From: Balanoglossus misakiensis
Lineage: Eukaryota; Hemichordata
Direction: 5' to 3'
NCBI GenBank assembly: GCA_040954595.2
Contig: CM082587.2
Coordinates: forward strand, 9,982,001 to 10,046,000
Length of the DNA: 64,000 nucleotides
The notes under the pieces were generated by a model, which saw only the letters and a list, made by a program, of their open reading frames with translations, was not told where the DNA came from and did not search any database. Positions 1-11,458 of this stretch are shown here, piece after piece; within the stretch, counting starts at the first letter, position 1, and each line of letters opens with the position of its first letter. The translations under genes and the position numbers were made by a program.

Positions 1-183
1 ACATTTTAGTGTAAGGTAATTTTTTCACGCAACTTGGATCATAAAAACAACAAACCAGACAAGCTCAAGCAGTACTCTGTGACATACTTGCCTCGTTCTT
101 GTCGTCTGCTTGGAAATGACATGTTTTGGAAGGGCGAAAAACTACAATTAGCTAATAAAATTATGCAGCTAGTATTTTCTTAC

Positions 184-3100
184 CTTTGGTGTTTTGGTAT
201 CTCTGCCCTGCCAGAGTTTTGGAATGTGTATGCATGCCCACAGGAAGTCTAGAGCTGCAGTTGAGTCAATGCTGAAATGAGGAAATATTTTTAATTAGTT
301 TTGTGAAAACATAGTACGTGACTAAAATGTGAAAGAAATTCTAGGTTTGACTTTATATTGAAATTCTACATTACATTAAGCACTAAGTCTGATATGTTGG
401 CAATTCATTCTACACATGAAGCATTAGTGATTTTCAGATATTCACCAGATGTTTTGTGTACAAAGATCAACCTGAAGAAGTATGATAGAATTTCTCACCT
501 GGTTGAGTCTGTCCTTGGTTTGAGTAACCAATCGATACATTTATGCAAAGTCTGCCAATTACTCTGGTGGCTCAACAGTGCCAGCAAATAAGCACTGCAT
601 GAACTTTGAACTTTGCCCTCTGTTCTGGGTTTGTGCGTCTTGACAAAGAGTAACTGGTGTTGCAGTTGAGGGCAACTTTGCACAATCTCGGGGTCCAGGA
701 GCTCCAGCCAATCAATAAGCAGCCCTGCCGTTGACCAGCGTCATTCGCATCTGTAACAATGTATAACAGCAGAGAAATATACAATAAGTTGAGTAAAGGG
801 TATAAAACAATCATACTGATGGAATTCTAACTACAATGTACCTGAAATAGGTTTTTGCTACATAGCTGAGTGATGAATAAAGGTCTGATATGTCATCTCT
901 GATATAACATACCAGTGTATGGTAAATATCTTTCAGAGATCTACACATTAAAGGGACAAAGTCTCTACTGTTTAGTCATTGTGGTGAGATTTTTACTCTC
1001 ATATCCTACAAACAGGATGGAAGTTGTGTGTGGTTGAACGTTTATTCGCTATACATACACACATGTACCCGGTACACGGTGTCTTGTATCAAACATAAAT
1101 AATGGAAAAAGGGCAGCGAGAGAGAGACTTTGTCCCTTTTAAGATCAAAGCAGGCATACGGTTATAAATATGCATTTTTTGATTATGATAAGATGTCCTG
1201 CAAGTACAAAACTACCCATTTTGATCTTTATTAAAACAAAATATGGACAAGGTGATCCCAGGAACATAAAACCCCAAACTCAAAGCTACCAGACAGATGC
1301 GTCTTGAGATAAACTTGTACTTACTTGTCAATCAATCTGGACTGCTCTTGTAACAGCAACTCACTCAATGCTTCACTGGTGCTGGATGATTTTGTTGGCA
1401 CTTGCATAGCAACAGATAAGGCTTTATTCAGAAACTCTTCTAGTTGGCTGGAATTGGTGCCTGTCAGCTGGTGATACACTGCCAATTGTGCAAAATGGTG
1501 GAAAGTCAAACGCAATTCACCAATCATCAAATGTATCATTAACAAGATGATGTCATCATAAGATTTTTGGATGAATTACAATACCAAAATTGTGGACCTA
1601 TATAATTGAAGGTACACGGTCACTTCCAATAAACACATGTCCATAAATGGCAAAATGGCGTATCTGAGTGTTCTAAAGAACAAATGGTGGCGCTCTTTTT
1701 TAGCGTGTGCCACCCCTGAAAATCTGTGATTGGTTAGATCTCAATTTGCCATGGTAGCTGCAGCTAAATTTGCACAGGTGACCATATACCTTTAATGGGT
1801 CCGTTCCTTCTTATTCCACTTCTCATGTTTCTGTTTGTTTGGTGAGACTATCCAATAGCTCAGCCCTTTCACCCCCATTTCCCTCCAACCATACCATAGA
1901 AAACAATAGGTTTGGACTGAACCATGGCAGTGAAAGGGTTCAGGCGTGTTAAAAATGCAGACTTTACCTTTTTGTAACATGTCTCTATCTACTGCCATCC
2001 GTCCCTCTGAGACGGCTTCAATGATTTCACTCACTTCATCCAAGTTGCCTCCACTGGCTTTGAGGGGACTTTTCTCGCTGCTCAGGGACTTTGCTGGAAG
2101 GAAGATGTAAGACTGGAATTTAGATATACATCCCTACATAAAGGGAGGACATTTGGACATGATACCAGAAATGGTTAATGGCGTTCAAAGGGGGGTTTCA
2201 AATTCAAGGAAATTCCAGGAAGTTCCAGTAGTGTACGAATCCAGTTAAGAATTCTTTACTATCAATCATGTGATCTGGCCATGTGACCCATGGCATTGTC
2301 ATTTCCAGGTGACGGGCAAGCAATATTTCGGCATCTAGTAAAAGTTTTTCTGAGTATTTTTATTCTTTAAAACCGCCAGACACGTAACATGTATCAAGCA
2401 TGGTGCCTCATCAGCCTCATGGCCAATTGTCGGTACAATTGTTGCCTGCACCACGTTGCTGAAGTTGCCCGTCATGTGGAAAATCGAATGCCAATGTATC
2501 TGTGTTTGACTGCGTCTGACTTCATTTGATATCAAGGAATAAATTCATTCTGCAAAGTAAATTTCTATCTATCCTGTGTGATTTAGTGAAAATGCTCAAG
2601 TAACAGTTTGTGTATGGTTTTTGAATGCTTGAAGTAAATGAAATAAATAGCTCACCTTGTCTGTTGACTTTTTCAAACTGGTTGAGAAGTTTTGTAAACA
2701 CACTGTTTTCAGACTTTCAGACCCTCAAAATTGCAGACACCAGCTGGACAAATCTCATCATATCTTTCTTCTTTTCAAGATTTTTCTAAATGATATAAAG
2801 AAAAAAATTCAAATTGTGATATAAAGAAGCAAATTAAAATTGCAAAGTAACTTAACACACACTAATTTGACTCAGAAATATAGACAATAATACATGTACC
2901 ACCAAAGTCTTAGTCTCATAAATATCTATTCTGTACAAAGTCACAAATCTATGAGGATATTTTAGTAAACATGTCAACTTATTATATATATTCCCCTGTA
3001 AATGTCTCATAATTTGAGGAATAATTTTTGGAAGCTGAAAATTTACAAAACTTGCACAGGAAACTCAAATTGAACTTCAACTTTTCCAATACTATATATG

Positions 3101-4462
3101 GAGTTACATTTAATGCTTACTGACTTGAGAAACTCAAACTGAATTCAAATTCTTGAATGTACAAAACTATATTTGAAGGTAAGTAATGTAACTATAAAAG
3201 TGACATGCAATGCAAACAATTACCTGTCTTTGGTGAAGCAAACTGAACAATGGACATGACTAATGATGTTTTCTGTGTAGACTGTAAATAAACTGACTCT
3301 CGTCACTTGATGTTAGGATTTCTTGCATTGCCAGAATGTAAATATGGCATTACATGTATTATCATGATAGAGAGCCAATGTGACACATTGGGACATTTTG
3401 GGCAGTATGTCTGCTTGTGGGCCAAATGACTTCAGTACGAGGTTTGTGGTATGATTTAATTATACCATACACTTCCAGGCAATTTGTGTTTACTATCTTT
3501 GATAGTCTTGCCATCATGGAGCTTCTTTGGGGGCTGGTAAAAAGCGCAACCAAGAGAGATGAAACCCACAACACCAAAGAGTAAATTTCTAAAGTTGTAA
3601 TTTAAACCAAGTATGGAAATTGGGATGTACGGTAGCTTTGATGAAGACTAATTCATACCTCATGCTGTTAACTGGTATACCAAAGGACTGCACAAACAAG
3701 ACCAACTGAGCTGGTTCCAAGTCTTCCAGGGCTAAAAGTCAGACGGATTTAGGATGAAAAGAAAGTTTGGTGAGAAAAAGGTTCCAAGTTGAGTTGAAAC
3801 ACAGATTGGCAGATATTTCCATAAAAAATCAATTGTAAATGGTGCAACTGCAGAGCAACCGATCAGGCCATGACAAACACTGCACCTCTTCACAAAAAAC
3901 TTCTGGGTTGCTGGAGTCATTATGAGAACGTGGTGATGTCTTCTAGTCTAACCAAGTTAATTTCATAAAACTACATGTACTTTACAGTTGCACTGCGTCA
4001 GTGGTGTGTTATATTTGAGAGGGCAATGTTTCCGTTAGGTTTTTTCTAGTTGCATACACTGTACAAATAAGCTGTGGAAAATTGCGTACAAACTAAAATG
4101 TTGCGTATGGAGACCAACCAAAACAGAACGTCCCACTACATGTAATACACAAAGTCTGGTATCAGTGACCGGACATACATCTAGAGTAGGCCCATTAGCA
4201 GCTGGGTCTGTTTCAGCAACATTATTGTTAGCGTGCACTAGATGTGGTTTTTGTTGGCTTCAACACAGAATCAAGTGTCTTTTGACGATTTACAAAACTG
4301 TAAATCTAAAATCGTACAGAAATTGACACATTATTGCTATGGCAACCTACCAGCATCCACAAGTCTGGGAACATTGGAGCGGATCATTCTCAGCTTCAAC
4401 CAATCAGGCAAGAGGAGAGCTTCTTCTGACGTGTCCACCAGAAATGCTGAAGGAACTATCTC
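184..4462 (-). CDS. INTS1: Integrator complex subunit 1, C-terminal exons (partial)
   Basis: INTS1 is the large scaffold of the nuclear Integrator complex, which cleaves snRNA and paused RNA polymerase II transcripts. Exons I can place, in transcript order: 4351-4462 (contains LLPDWLKLRMIRS), 3659-3731 (LEPAQLVLFVQSFGIPV), 2656-~2700 (KLLNQFEKVNRQ), 1978-2093 (LDEVSEIIEAV), 1325-1478 (SSQLEEFLNKAL), 499-~724 (LLIDWLELLDPE) and 184-271 (LDFLWACIHIPKLWQGRD). These match the order of the C-terminal third of animal INTS1 as I remember it. Junctions 4351/3659, 2656/1978, 1978/1325 and 499/184 keep frame with GT-AG sites. About 130 residues expected between 3659 and 2656 were not found, a TGA lies just upstream of the 2656 piece, and the 1325/499 junction does not keep frame with the sites I chose. 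The C-terminus lies beyond the left edge; the N-terminal two thirds were not seen upstream. Identity is secure; intactness is not. Confidence 0.85.
949..1142. mobile_element. Short TIR element (MITE), copy 1
   Basis: About 190 bp with inverted ends TTAAAGGGACAAAGTCTCT and its complement ending CCCTTTTAA. It has no ORF and lies in an INTS1 intron. A related copy in inverted orientation starts at 56074. Confidence 0.8.
1616..1795. mobile_element. Short TIR element (MITE) with a second copy at 37392-37586
   Basis: The ends read TTGAAGGTACACGGTCAC and GTGACCATATACCTTTAA, an imperfect inverted repeat. The reverse complement matches 37392-37586 along its length, including the segment with GATCTAACCAATCA. 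It is non-coding and sits in an INTS1 intron. Confidence 0.75.
2250..2540. repeat. Dispersed 0.3-kb repeat, copy 1 (copy 2 at 33648-33942)
   Basis: Both copies run from ATTCTTTACTATCAATCA to a TCATTTGAT end with high identity. No clear TIR, poly-A tail or ORF is seen, so the class is unknown. This copy is intronic in INTS1. Confidence 0.75.
2786..3658. other. Intronic sequence, no supported exon
   Basis: This AT-rich stretch should hold the INTS1 exons that follow the SFGIPV exon. A minus-strand piece at about 3226-3275 has splice-like edges but does not join in frame. Nothing else is supported. Confidence 0.4.
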
Positions 4463-4858
4463 CTGCAAAATGATGAGAAAATCAAATTAAAGGGGCATTA
4501 GCTATAACTTTGGCTTTAATTTCAGTATATTTGTTCTGTTTACCAAATCCAATTTCTTGTTCAACTCAAAACATAGCCTTTATGTGTGTAACAGCCATTG
4601 TTATCGTTGACAAATGAGTTCTGGTCCGGACATGAATTCAAATTTTGCACAATAATAATGCTGACTATACACATGTAGGTTGTGTTGATAATCTAAATGC
4701 TGAGCATTTCATCGTGCTTTGGGCATTTGAACATGAAACTGCAGTACATACACAAAACAAAAGTACTGAAAACAGCGAAAAATTACAGCCGATGTAAGTA
4801 TCAGTTATAAGCTGAAGAATTTATTTGACAGCTTAAAAAATAGCGTCAAGGACACTGT

Positions 4859-5866
4859 GGTCCCATTTGAGGACATAGCACATAGCAACATAGCAATAAG
4901 CATATCTGCTCTGGATGCCAAGATATGGACAAGTAGGTCAAAGGTCACCTGAGGTCATGCAAAATTTGGGCAAGAAATTTTGACCCTATACTGGTCCATG
5001 TTCAACAAAAACCAAACCTATAGCCCTATTGGTTAGCCTGGAATTAGGTATGCACATAATTAATGAGATATGCAGGTGTCACAGGTGACCCCCAATTTTG
5101 GCTTTTCAATTTTAGTCCCAACCCTCCAAACGCGAAGTCTGTGCCTGCTCTGGATGCCAAGATATGATAAAGTAGATCAAAGGTCACCTGAGGTCATGCA
5201 AAATTTGGGCAAGAAATTTTGACCTTATACTGGTCTATGTTCAATAAAAAACAAACCTATAGCCTTATTGGTTAGCCTGGAATTAGGTATGCACATAATT
5301 AATGAGATATGCAGGTGTTACAGGTGAGCCCAAAAATTTCCCTTTTATTTTGGCCCCATTGTGCTCACTGACCAATAGACAGTCACTGTACAGGACTATT
5401 GCACAGACCAGAATTCCACAATAAGACGTGGACATAGCTTAACCATAGAGGTATAAGTAAAGGTATAAATTTAATAAAAAGACTAAAAAATTCATAAAAA
5501 ATAAAACATTCATGATATTAACTTAACACTTACAGGCCGATGTGAGGTTGACATAAGGTACATGCATACCAATTTTTAAAGCAATCTGACCAGTAGTTGT
5601 TGACTTTCAGAGTTTTGATAAATTTCACATTTTACTGGCTAATTTGCATATTTTTGGGCCTGGCAACTTCGTTTGGACAAACTCCCATCTACAGCCCAGC
5701 CTGCATCTGCACACCAAATATCAAGGTGATACGCGCAGCGGTTTTCAAGTTTTTGATGTGGACGGACATACAGACATACATACATACATACATCCATACA
5801 TACATCCATACAGACGCAACCCATCCCATAAGGTCCCATGGTATATAGGCCTATACCAATGGGACC
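4859..5866. mobile_element. 1-kb element with GGTCCCATT ends and an internal tandem repeat
   Basis: It starts with GGTCCCATT and ends with the complement AATGGGACC. A 239-bp unit is repeated in tandem (CTGGATGCCA at 4911 and 5150). Near the right end are a CATA/CATC microsatellite (about 5765-5815) and a 37-bp hairpin (5831-5867) that repeats the terminal motif. No coding capacity is seen. The class is unknown; the 3' hairpin and microsatellite suggest a non-autonomous element. Confidence 0.65.
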
Positions 5867-5878
5867 TAAAAATCATTT

Positions 5879-6892
5879 GCATACATACATGGAGGTTTTC
5901 CAAAGGTTAGCAGAATGACCATGGCATGTACCACTAAGATATGCATGGTGGCCACTTCACCACTCTGCCATTGGATGAACACTTGGTCTTGAGTGTCAGA
6001 CTGTGGGAGAAGATGGCCATTTCACTATCAGTTACACCAAAAATACAACTAATATATATGTCTGCGACTGGTCATTAGGTATGTTGAACTTTAACATTTC
6101 ACCCGCATATTTTGGTCCAGTCCAATTATTTTCAATAGTATGGTTGGATCTATACAATGTATACATTGAATGGGGATGAACACTGGACAGTGGAGCATTC
6201 TATATTAAAATTTGGGAAAACATTGAAGCCATATTAAGGTCATACTTGATTAAGCTGAAAGTCGGCACAGAATAAATTTGAAATTCAATTGGCTACAAAA
6301 ATTGACTTTTCTGCCATTCTGAGATCTCCATGCTGAGCTCAATTATGTTGCTGCTTCATATAGTGGTCAGCAATAAAAACTTACTACTGTTACAGTTGCA
6401 TACATACGTGGAGGTTTTCCAAAGGTTAGCAGAATGACCATAGCGTGTACCACTAAGATATGCATGGTGGCCACTTCACCACTCTGCCACTGGATGAAAA
6501 CTTGGTCTTGAGTGTCAGACTGTGGGAGAAAATGGCCATTTCAATATCAGTCACACCAAAAATACAACAAATATTGAACTTTTCACCCTCATATTTTGGT
6601 CCAGTCCCAATATTTTTAATAGTGTGGTTGGGTCCAAACACAGTGAATTGGGATGTTAACACTGAAGTATTTGTGAAAAGTAGTATTGAAGCCATATAAA
6701 GATCAAACATGATTACCTACATGTAAGCTGAAAGATTGGGCAGAATAAATTGGAAATTCAATTGGCTACAAAAATCGACTTTTCTGCCATTCTGAGAAAT
6801 CCATGCAGAGCTTGATCATCTTCTTGCTGCTTTATGTAAAGCATAGTGTCAGACACTAAAAACTTATTACTGTTACGGTGTTACAGTAGTTA
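5879..6892. repeat. Tandem duplication, unit about 519 bp, two copies
   Basis: Copy 1 (5879-6397) and copy 2 (from 6398) share the series GGAGGTTTTCCAAAGGTTAG, GATATGCATGGTGGCC and so on, with scattered substitutions and indels. Open frames on both strands over copy 2 differ between copies and look incidental. Confidence 0.85.
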
Positions 6893-6897
6893 TTAAC

Positions 6898-7189
6898 TCA
6901 CAGGGGCCTCTCCCTCCGCGATTTTGTTTGTTTGTTTGTTTGTTGTTGTTGTTGTTGATGATGATTTTTGGCATAATAAACAAATACATATTTCTTTATT
7001 AATTAATATGGTTTGTTGACATGTCGAATATACCCTAACCTGTCGAATATACCCTAACCCTTACATGTCAACAAACCATATTTATTAGAAAAGAAATGTG
7101 TATTTGTTTATTATGCCAAAAATCATCAACAACAACAACAACAACAAACAAACAAACAAACAAACTCGCGGAGGCAGAGGCCCCTGTGA
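6898..7189. mobile_element. 292-bp foldback element with TTAAC target duplication
   Basis: Two nearly perfect inverted arms of about 125 bp start TCACAGGGGCCTC and end GAGGCCCCTGTGA. Each arm has a (GTTT)n/(GTT)n tract, and they flank a loop with two copies of GTCGAATATACCCTAAC. TTAAC is present on both sides (6893-6897 and 7190-7194). No ORF. Confidence 0.85.
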
Positions 7190-7771
7190 TTAACTCTTAT
7201 CGAATGCGATTTTTTTCTGTTTTATCATGAAATCTGACTGTGGGTGGCAAGACACATTACAATAAATGTGCATTTTGTCTTAACTTGATTTTTGTACATG
7301 TAGTGACACAATGAAAGAACGACAGAGAGACTACTAACACTGACAGATTACATGTATTATTTTTTTTACCTTTTCATGTCACTTTATATAAAACACTGCA
7401 TGGCAACAAATGTGAACCGTGAACAATTTGCAAGAAAATGACGTGCAAGTTGAATTCGATTTGAAGACCTGCTCTGGAAGTAATGAGTGTAACTATTGTG
7501 CGGGTCATGCGGGCTGCGGGCCAGTGCGGGTCAACACTTTCAATATGACAATCATGTCCTATTAAAGATTGTTGAAAAATATATCCTGTAACCAGCACAC
7601 ACCATATCATACACAAATAAACACAAGTTTTTTTTTTAAATATGAATGTAAATTTTCATTCAATAACTCTTTGTGTCTTATATTTCCATTTTTCTGCTTG
7701 TCCACTTGCAAGGGATAAAGTTTTTGTTTCTAAGAAACAATCCAGCTCTGGCCAGGAAGTCAAATAGAGAC

Positions 7772-8513
7772 TTAAGGTGGCATTGCATGAAAAGTTGTGA
7801 TTTTTGCCAAATTTTATTTTTTTACATAAATCGGTAGGCCTTTTACTGACCCACACCTTGACTAATACGTCTTGGCGGAAATGGTCCATAATCACCCAAA
7901 ATAGCACTTTTCTGAATGAGTTCACAGCTTAACAAATAGGTGTCAACAATGCAAATGGCCGTTTTTCTCAGTTTGCATTTTCGCTGCTCTTGACAACTTC
8001 AGACGACAATAGCTTCGCTCTGCGTTGGCCAAATTTGCTCAAATTTTAACTGGGGATTGTGTATGACCCATCCAACAAAACGATATTTTTGTTAGTTGAT
8101 AAAGTGTCCCTGGCGGGAATAAACTCTGATTCAATACAAATCGCCGTGAATTTGATCAAATTTTACTAAAAATCTAACTTTCAAACGCTGTTACTCCTCA
8201 ATGGAAGCAGATAACGCAAAACAAAATTACTGTTTTTTTGCACGTGTACTCTAGTTTCGAATGACATATTAAGGTGCATGATGCATGGTCAACTTTTTTA
8301 CCTATTTTAAATTTCATGACATAATATTCAAAAATGGGTTTTTTTCACCCAAAATCGCCACCATTTCCGGGGATCAATAATATTTGCAACTCAAACAAAA
8401 GTTCAAAATCTCAGCTTCCAGAATATATATGGTTTATGGGGATTTTAATGTTGTCTTTGATGAGAAATAGGCCTCTGAAAAAGTCTCGACAGTTTCATGC
8501 AATGCCACCTTAA
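7772..8513. mobile_element. 742-bp TIR element, complete copy
   Basis: The ends TTAAGGTGGCATTGCATGAA and TTTCATGCAATGCCACCTTAA are inverted. TTAA at both extremes may be the target duplication. No transposase frame. A second copy of the left part lies at 26079. Confidence 0.8.
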
Positions 8514-9089
8514 CACGAGATCTTCTTTGAAAATATGATGTCTTCCATGGTTTATTATGTCGCATAAAGCCTATCAGTATGACATCACTGAAATAAAGTG
8601 GTAAGAACATCACTATTAGTACCAAAATTTTCTAAACAAGCAAAGATTGTCAATTTTCACAATCTGCTTATTGTTCAATTCAAGTTTTGCAAGTACTTGC
8701 TTGACAAGTTAATTTGATTTTATGTATTTTTTCACTTTAAAATGTACACTACACAAAAATAAAAATGTCCAAAGTGCAGGGATAACACAGAAAGGTTAAG
8801 AACTTATTTCCACTATGGTCCCACAAATAATATCAGACTGCTTTTAAGGCCTCGAGGGATAACACATTGTGAAAATCAAATCCTCTTCATATGTCATCAA
8901 AATGTGAAAAAATCAACTAGGCTTTGTACGCGTAAAACTAGACTAGCCCACTAGTCGCTTGGTGATTTTTAAATCTCAATACTTTTTGTGTTTTCATGTC
9001 TGCCTTGAGCGTGTTTTTGGTAGTGAGGCAAGTTTCGAATTTGGGACTGAGCTTGTGATTTCGGGTAGCGTCGCGTTCCCTACACATAA
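8514..9089. other. No recognised gene
   Basis: AT-rich sequence between two repeats. I see no exon, RNA gene or ordered repeat. Confidence 0.5.
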
Positions 9090-9635
9090 GGGACCGTTCA
9101 GTTTTTACGGCAGGGGGGGGGGGGGGCGGCAAGTTTGTGTCATCGGTTCTCAAAATCAGGCCGACCCCCCCTTCAGCCAGGACCAAAAAATGATGACCCC
9201 CCCCCCCTTTGACAGACCCAAAAATATGATGACCCCCCCCCCATGCCCAAAACATTCGCCGTCCTGATCCTATGTACACTGTATGCAATAAAGGGAATGA
9301 GGCTCCTCACACCTCAATTATATATTTCTTAAAGTCTTATTGAAGTATATAATAGTATATCGTTGCAATAAAGAAATCTATGAACAAATTAAAATGACAA
9401 GTCAATACAATAGTTGCTAGAATCTGTAAAACAAGAAAAGTGGCGGGGGTGGGTGTGGGCGGGGGTGCCCCCCTCCCACGTAAGAAAATTTTGTAAAATA
9501 CGGTGCTCAAAGTTGCAATTTAATGAACTCAAAAGCAAATTAACTCAATATTAGGCAGGACAAATTTTAATTTTACCACTCTAGTCAAAGTAAGCATCGG
9601 GGTGGGGTGGCAAGAAGTCTGCATCTGTGCAAATA
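9090..9635. mobile_element. Harbinger-like TIR element, truncated copy
   Basis: It starts GGGACCGTTCAGTTTTTACG after TAA and carries runs of G and C. It matches, in reverse complement, the right half of the complete copy at 21706-22867 up to about 9635, where similarity stops. ORFs on both strands here are translations of homopolymer tracts. Confidence 0.75.
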
Positions 9636-9835
9636 TGCCAGAGAACCACGGTTTACCTTCAGCCTAAAAAAAATTTAAATTTTTTTTTCGCTCGCCGCTC
9701 CTGGAACTAGGGCCAAAAAATCCAATGAACAAGATTTTTTTTCTCTGGCCTAACATCAATATAAGTGTTTGCTGCTCCATTTTATGTAGATGGGAATTTA
9801 TATGGGGTTTGTAAAGTTTCTTCACACATTCAGAG

Positions 9836-10780
9836 TACCGTATATTCTCACAAATAAGCGCCACTTTTTAACCATTTCAAATTTTGGTGGCGCCTAAACA
9901 AAGGCAGAAATGAGTCTTTCAAGAACCGGTGGCGCTTATTCATGGGTCGCCCTGTATATATATACTGCACCCTGTTAATTCATATGCAAATGATTTGGGA
10001 CGTTCCAATGAGTGTTCTCCTAAGGGGGTGTCCGCAGTGACTGAATGGCTGTTTCGAATTCATATGTAAAGTTTTAACATTTTCTATTCAAATACAGTCA
10101 GTTCAATGTATTGTCTAATAAATTTTCCAGAAATAAAAAAGTTGTCAACGAAGTGAATACTACGAGCAGCATTACAGTATGCTGGCTGAACCATCAACAA
10201 AATCTACTGACATATAGTGGTTTAGTCCAAGTGCGTCTTTGTCATCACATGCTCTCACACATGTAAGGTCAGGCAAGGTTGCGTGAATACTCACGTTGCG
10301 TGAATATTCATGAGAAAATTAATACCGCAAACATTCACAACTTGAAACTAGTCCTATTATTTCAAAGCCCTGGCCATATGGTCAAACTTGGGTGGTAGTG
10401 CCGGTATTTAAACGTAAGCGGCTGCCGATCGATCAACAGGAAAAAGACAAGTGTCTAGACGCCCGGCACCTGTGTCTTTTGCAGTGAATAATAATTTACA
10501 TAAATTAGGAGGTTGACATGTGCCCGATTTCATCTTGTAAATAAATAGCACATCAGCCCAAAGCATGCATTGTCTGCTCAGGTCAATTATTATTCACGCA
10601 GCAAGCCCCCGTTGATTTTGACAAGATCCCTAAACCCTGGTAGTACTTGCCATGATTCACGTACGTCCACACACCTCAAAAAAAAAATTTCCTGGCGCTT
10701 AATTTTAAGTAAAAAGTAGCAAAGTCAGGTATCACTGGCGCCTAATCATGGGTGGCGCTTAATTGCGAGAATATACGGTA
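9836..10780. mobile_element. 945-bp TIR element with TACCGTATATTCTC ends
   Basis: Left end TACCGTATATTCTCACAAAT, right end GCGAGAATATACGGTA, with a shared AAGCGCCA block inside each arm. The outer TA on each side could be the target duplication. The interior has no long frame, so it looks non-autonomous. Confidence 0.75.
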
Positions 10781-11458
10781 TTTATGGCAAAATGGCCAAA
10801 AATTAAAGAAAAACGAAAATTCCTGCAATTGTTAAAAAAAGTGCAATATTACAATGAAAAAGGAAAATATAATGTCACAGCAGTGTACATATACTTCCAT
10901 GAGCTCAAGTGGATGAGATCATGTTTTGTTTATGAAGTTTCACAACCGGAAATGAAACATTTTCATTGTTACTTGCTTTTTCCCACGGTGACGGCCATAT
11001 TTGCTTGCGACAAAGCTTTATTATTTATCTGGTTAAAACTTGCATATGCACTCATATTTAGGGTTTATAATGCTTGTGTATAGTTCACTGCCTTCATCTG
11101 CATGGACTAATGGTAGTGCAGTTTGAAACAAAAATTATGATAATTATCCCAAAAGTTGCAGCTTATGTGCCCTTAATCATTCCATCTATTTCAAGTTCAT
11201 TATTGGTCATTACTGTAGGTTCTGCTCATTACAAGTTTTAGAAACACCTGTGTTTTGTTGGCACATGATTCAACATTACACACAACATGCGTCCCTTTTG
11301 TGTAGTAGACAATATTATTGTTTTGGGATGATTTATAACTATATGCACAGATTCAGTGTGCAAGGTTGGCTGATCCAGAGTTTAAACTCAAAATGGTTCA
11401 ATTATACCAACAAAAAACCAGGATGTAAAGGTCACACAGGGGTCAAGATTCACCATAC
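10781..11458. other. Non-coding stretch with a dispersed fragment
   Basis: No supported exon. The segment at 11039-11110 (CATATGCACTCAT, then TAGGGTTTATAAT) recurs at 45417-45485, so it belongs to a dispersed repeat. A 106-residue open frame here shows no recognisable domain. Confidence 0.45.

Noticed and set aside
5597-5910. Overlapping frames on both strands
   Set aside because: They read through a CATA microsatellite and a hairpin of a repeat element.
7030-7060. CCCTAA-like telomeric motif
   Set aside because: Only two copies in the loop of a foldback element; no telomere array.
8938-9288. 116- and 102-residue frames on opposite strands
   Set aside because: They are translations of poly-G/poly-C tracts in a Harbinger-like element copy.
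10763-11083. 106-residue lysine-rich frame
   Set aside because: It runs from a TIR element end into a dispersed repeat and has no domain or splice support.
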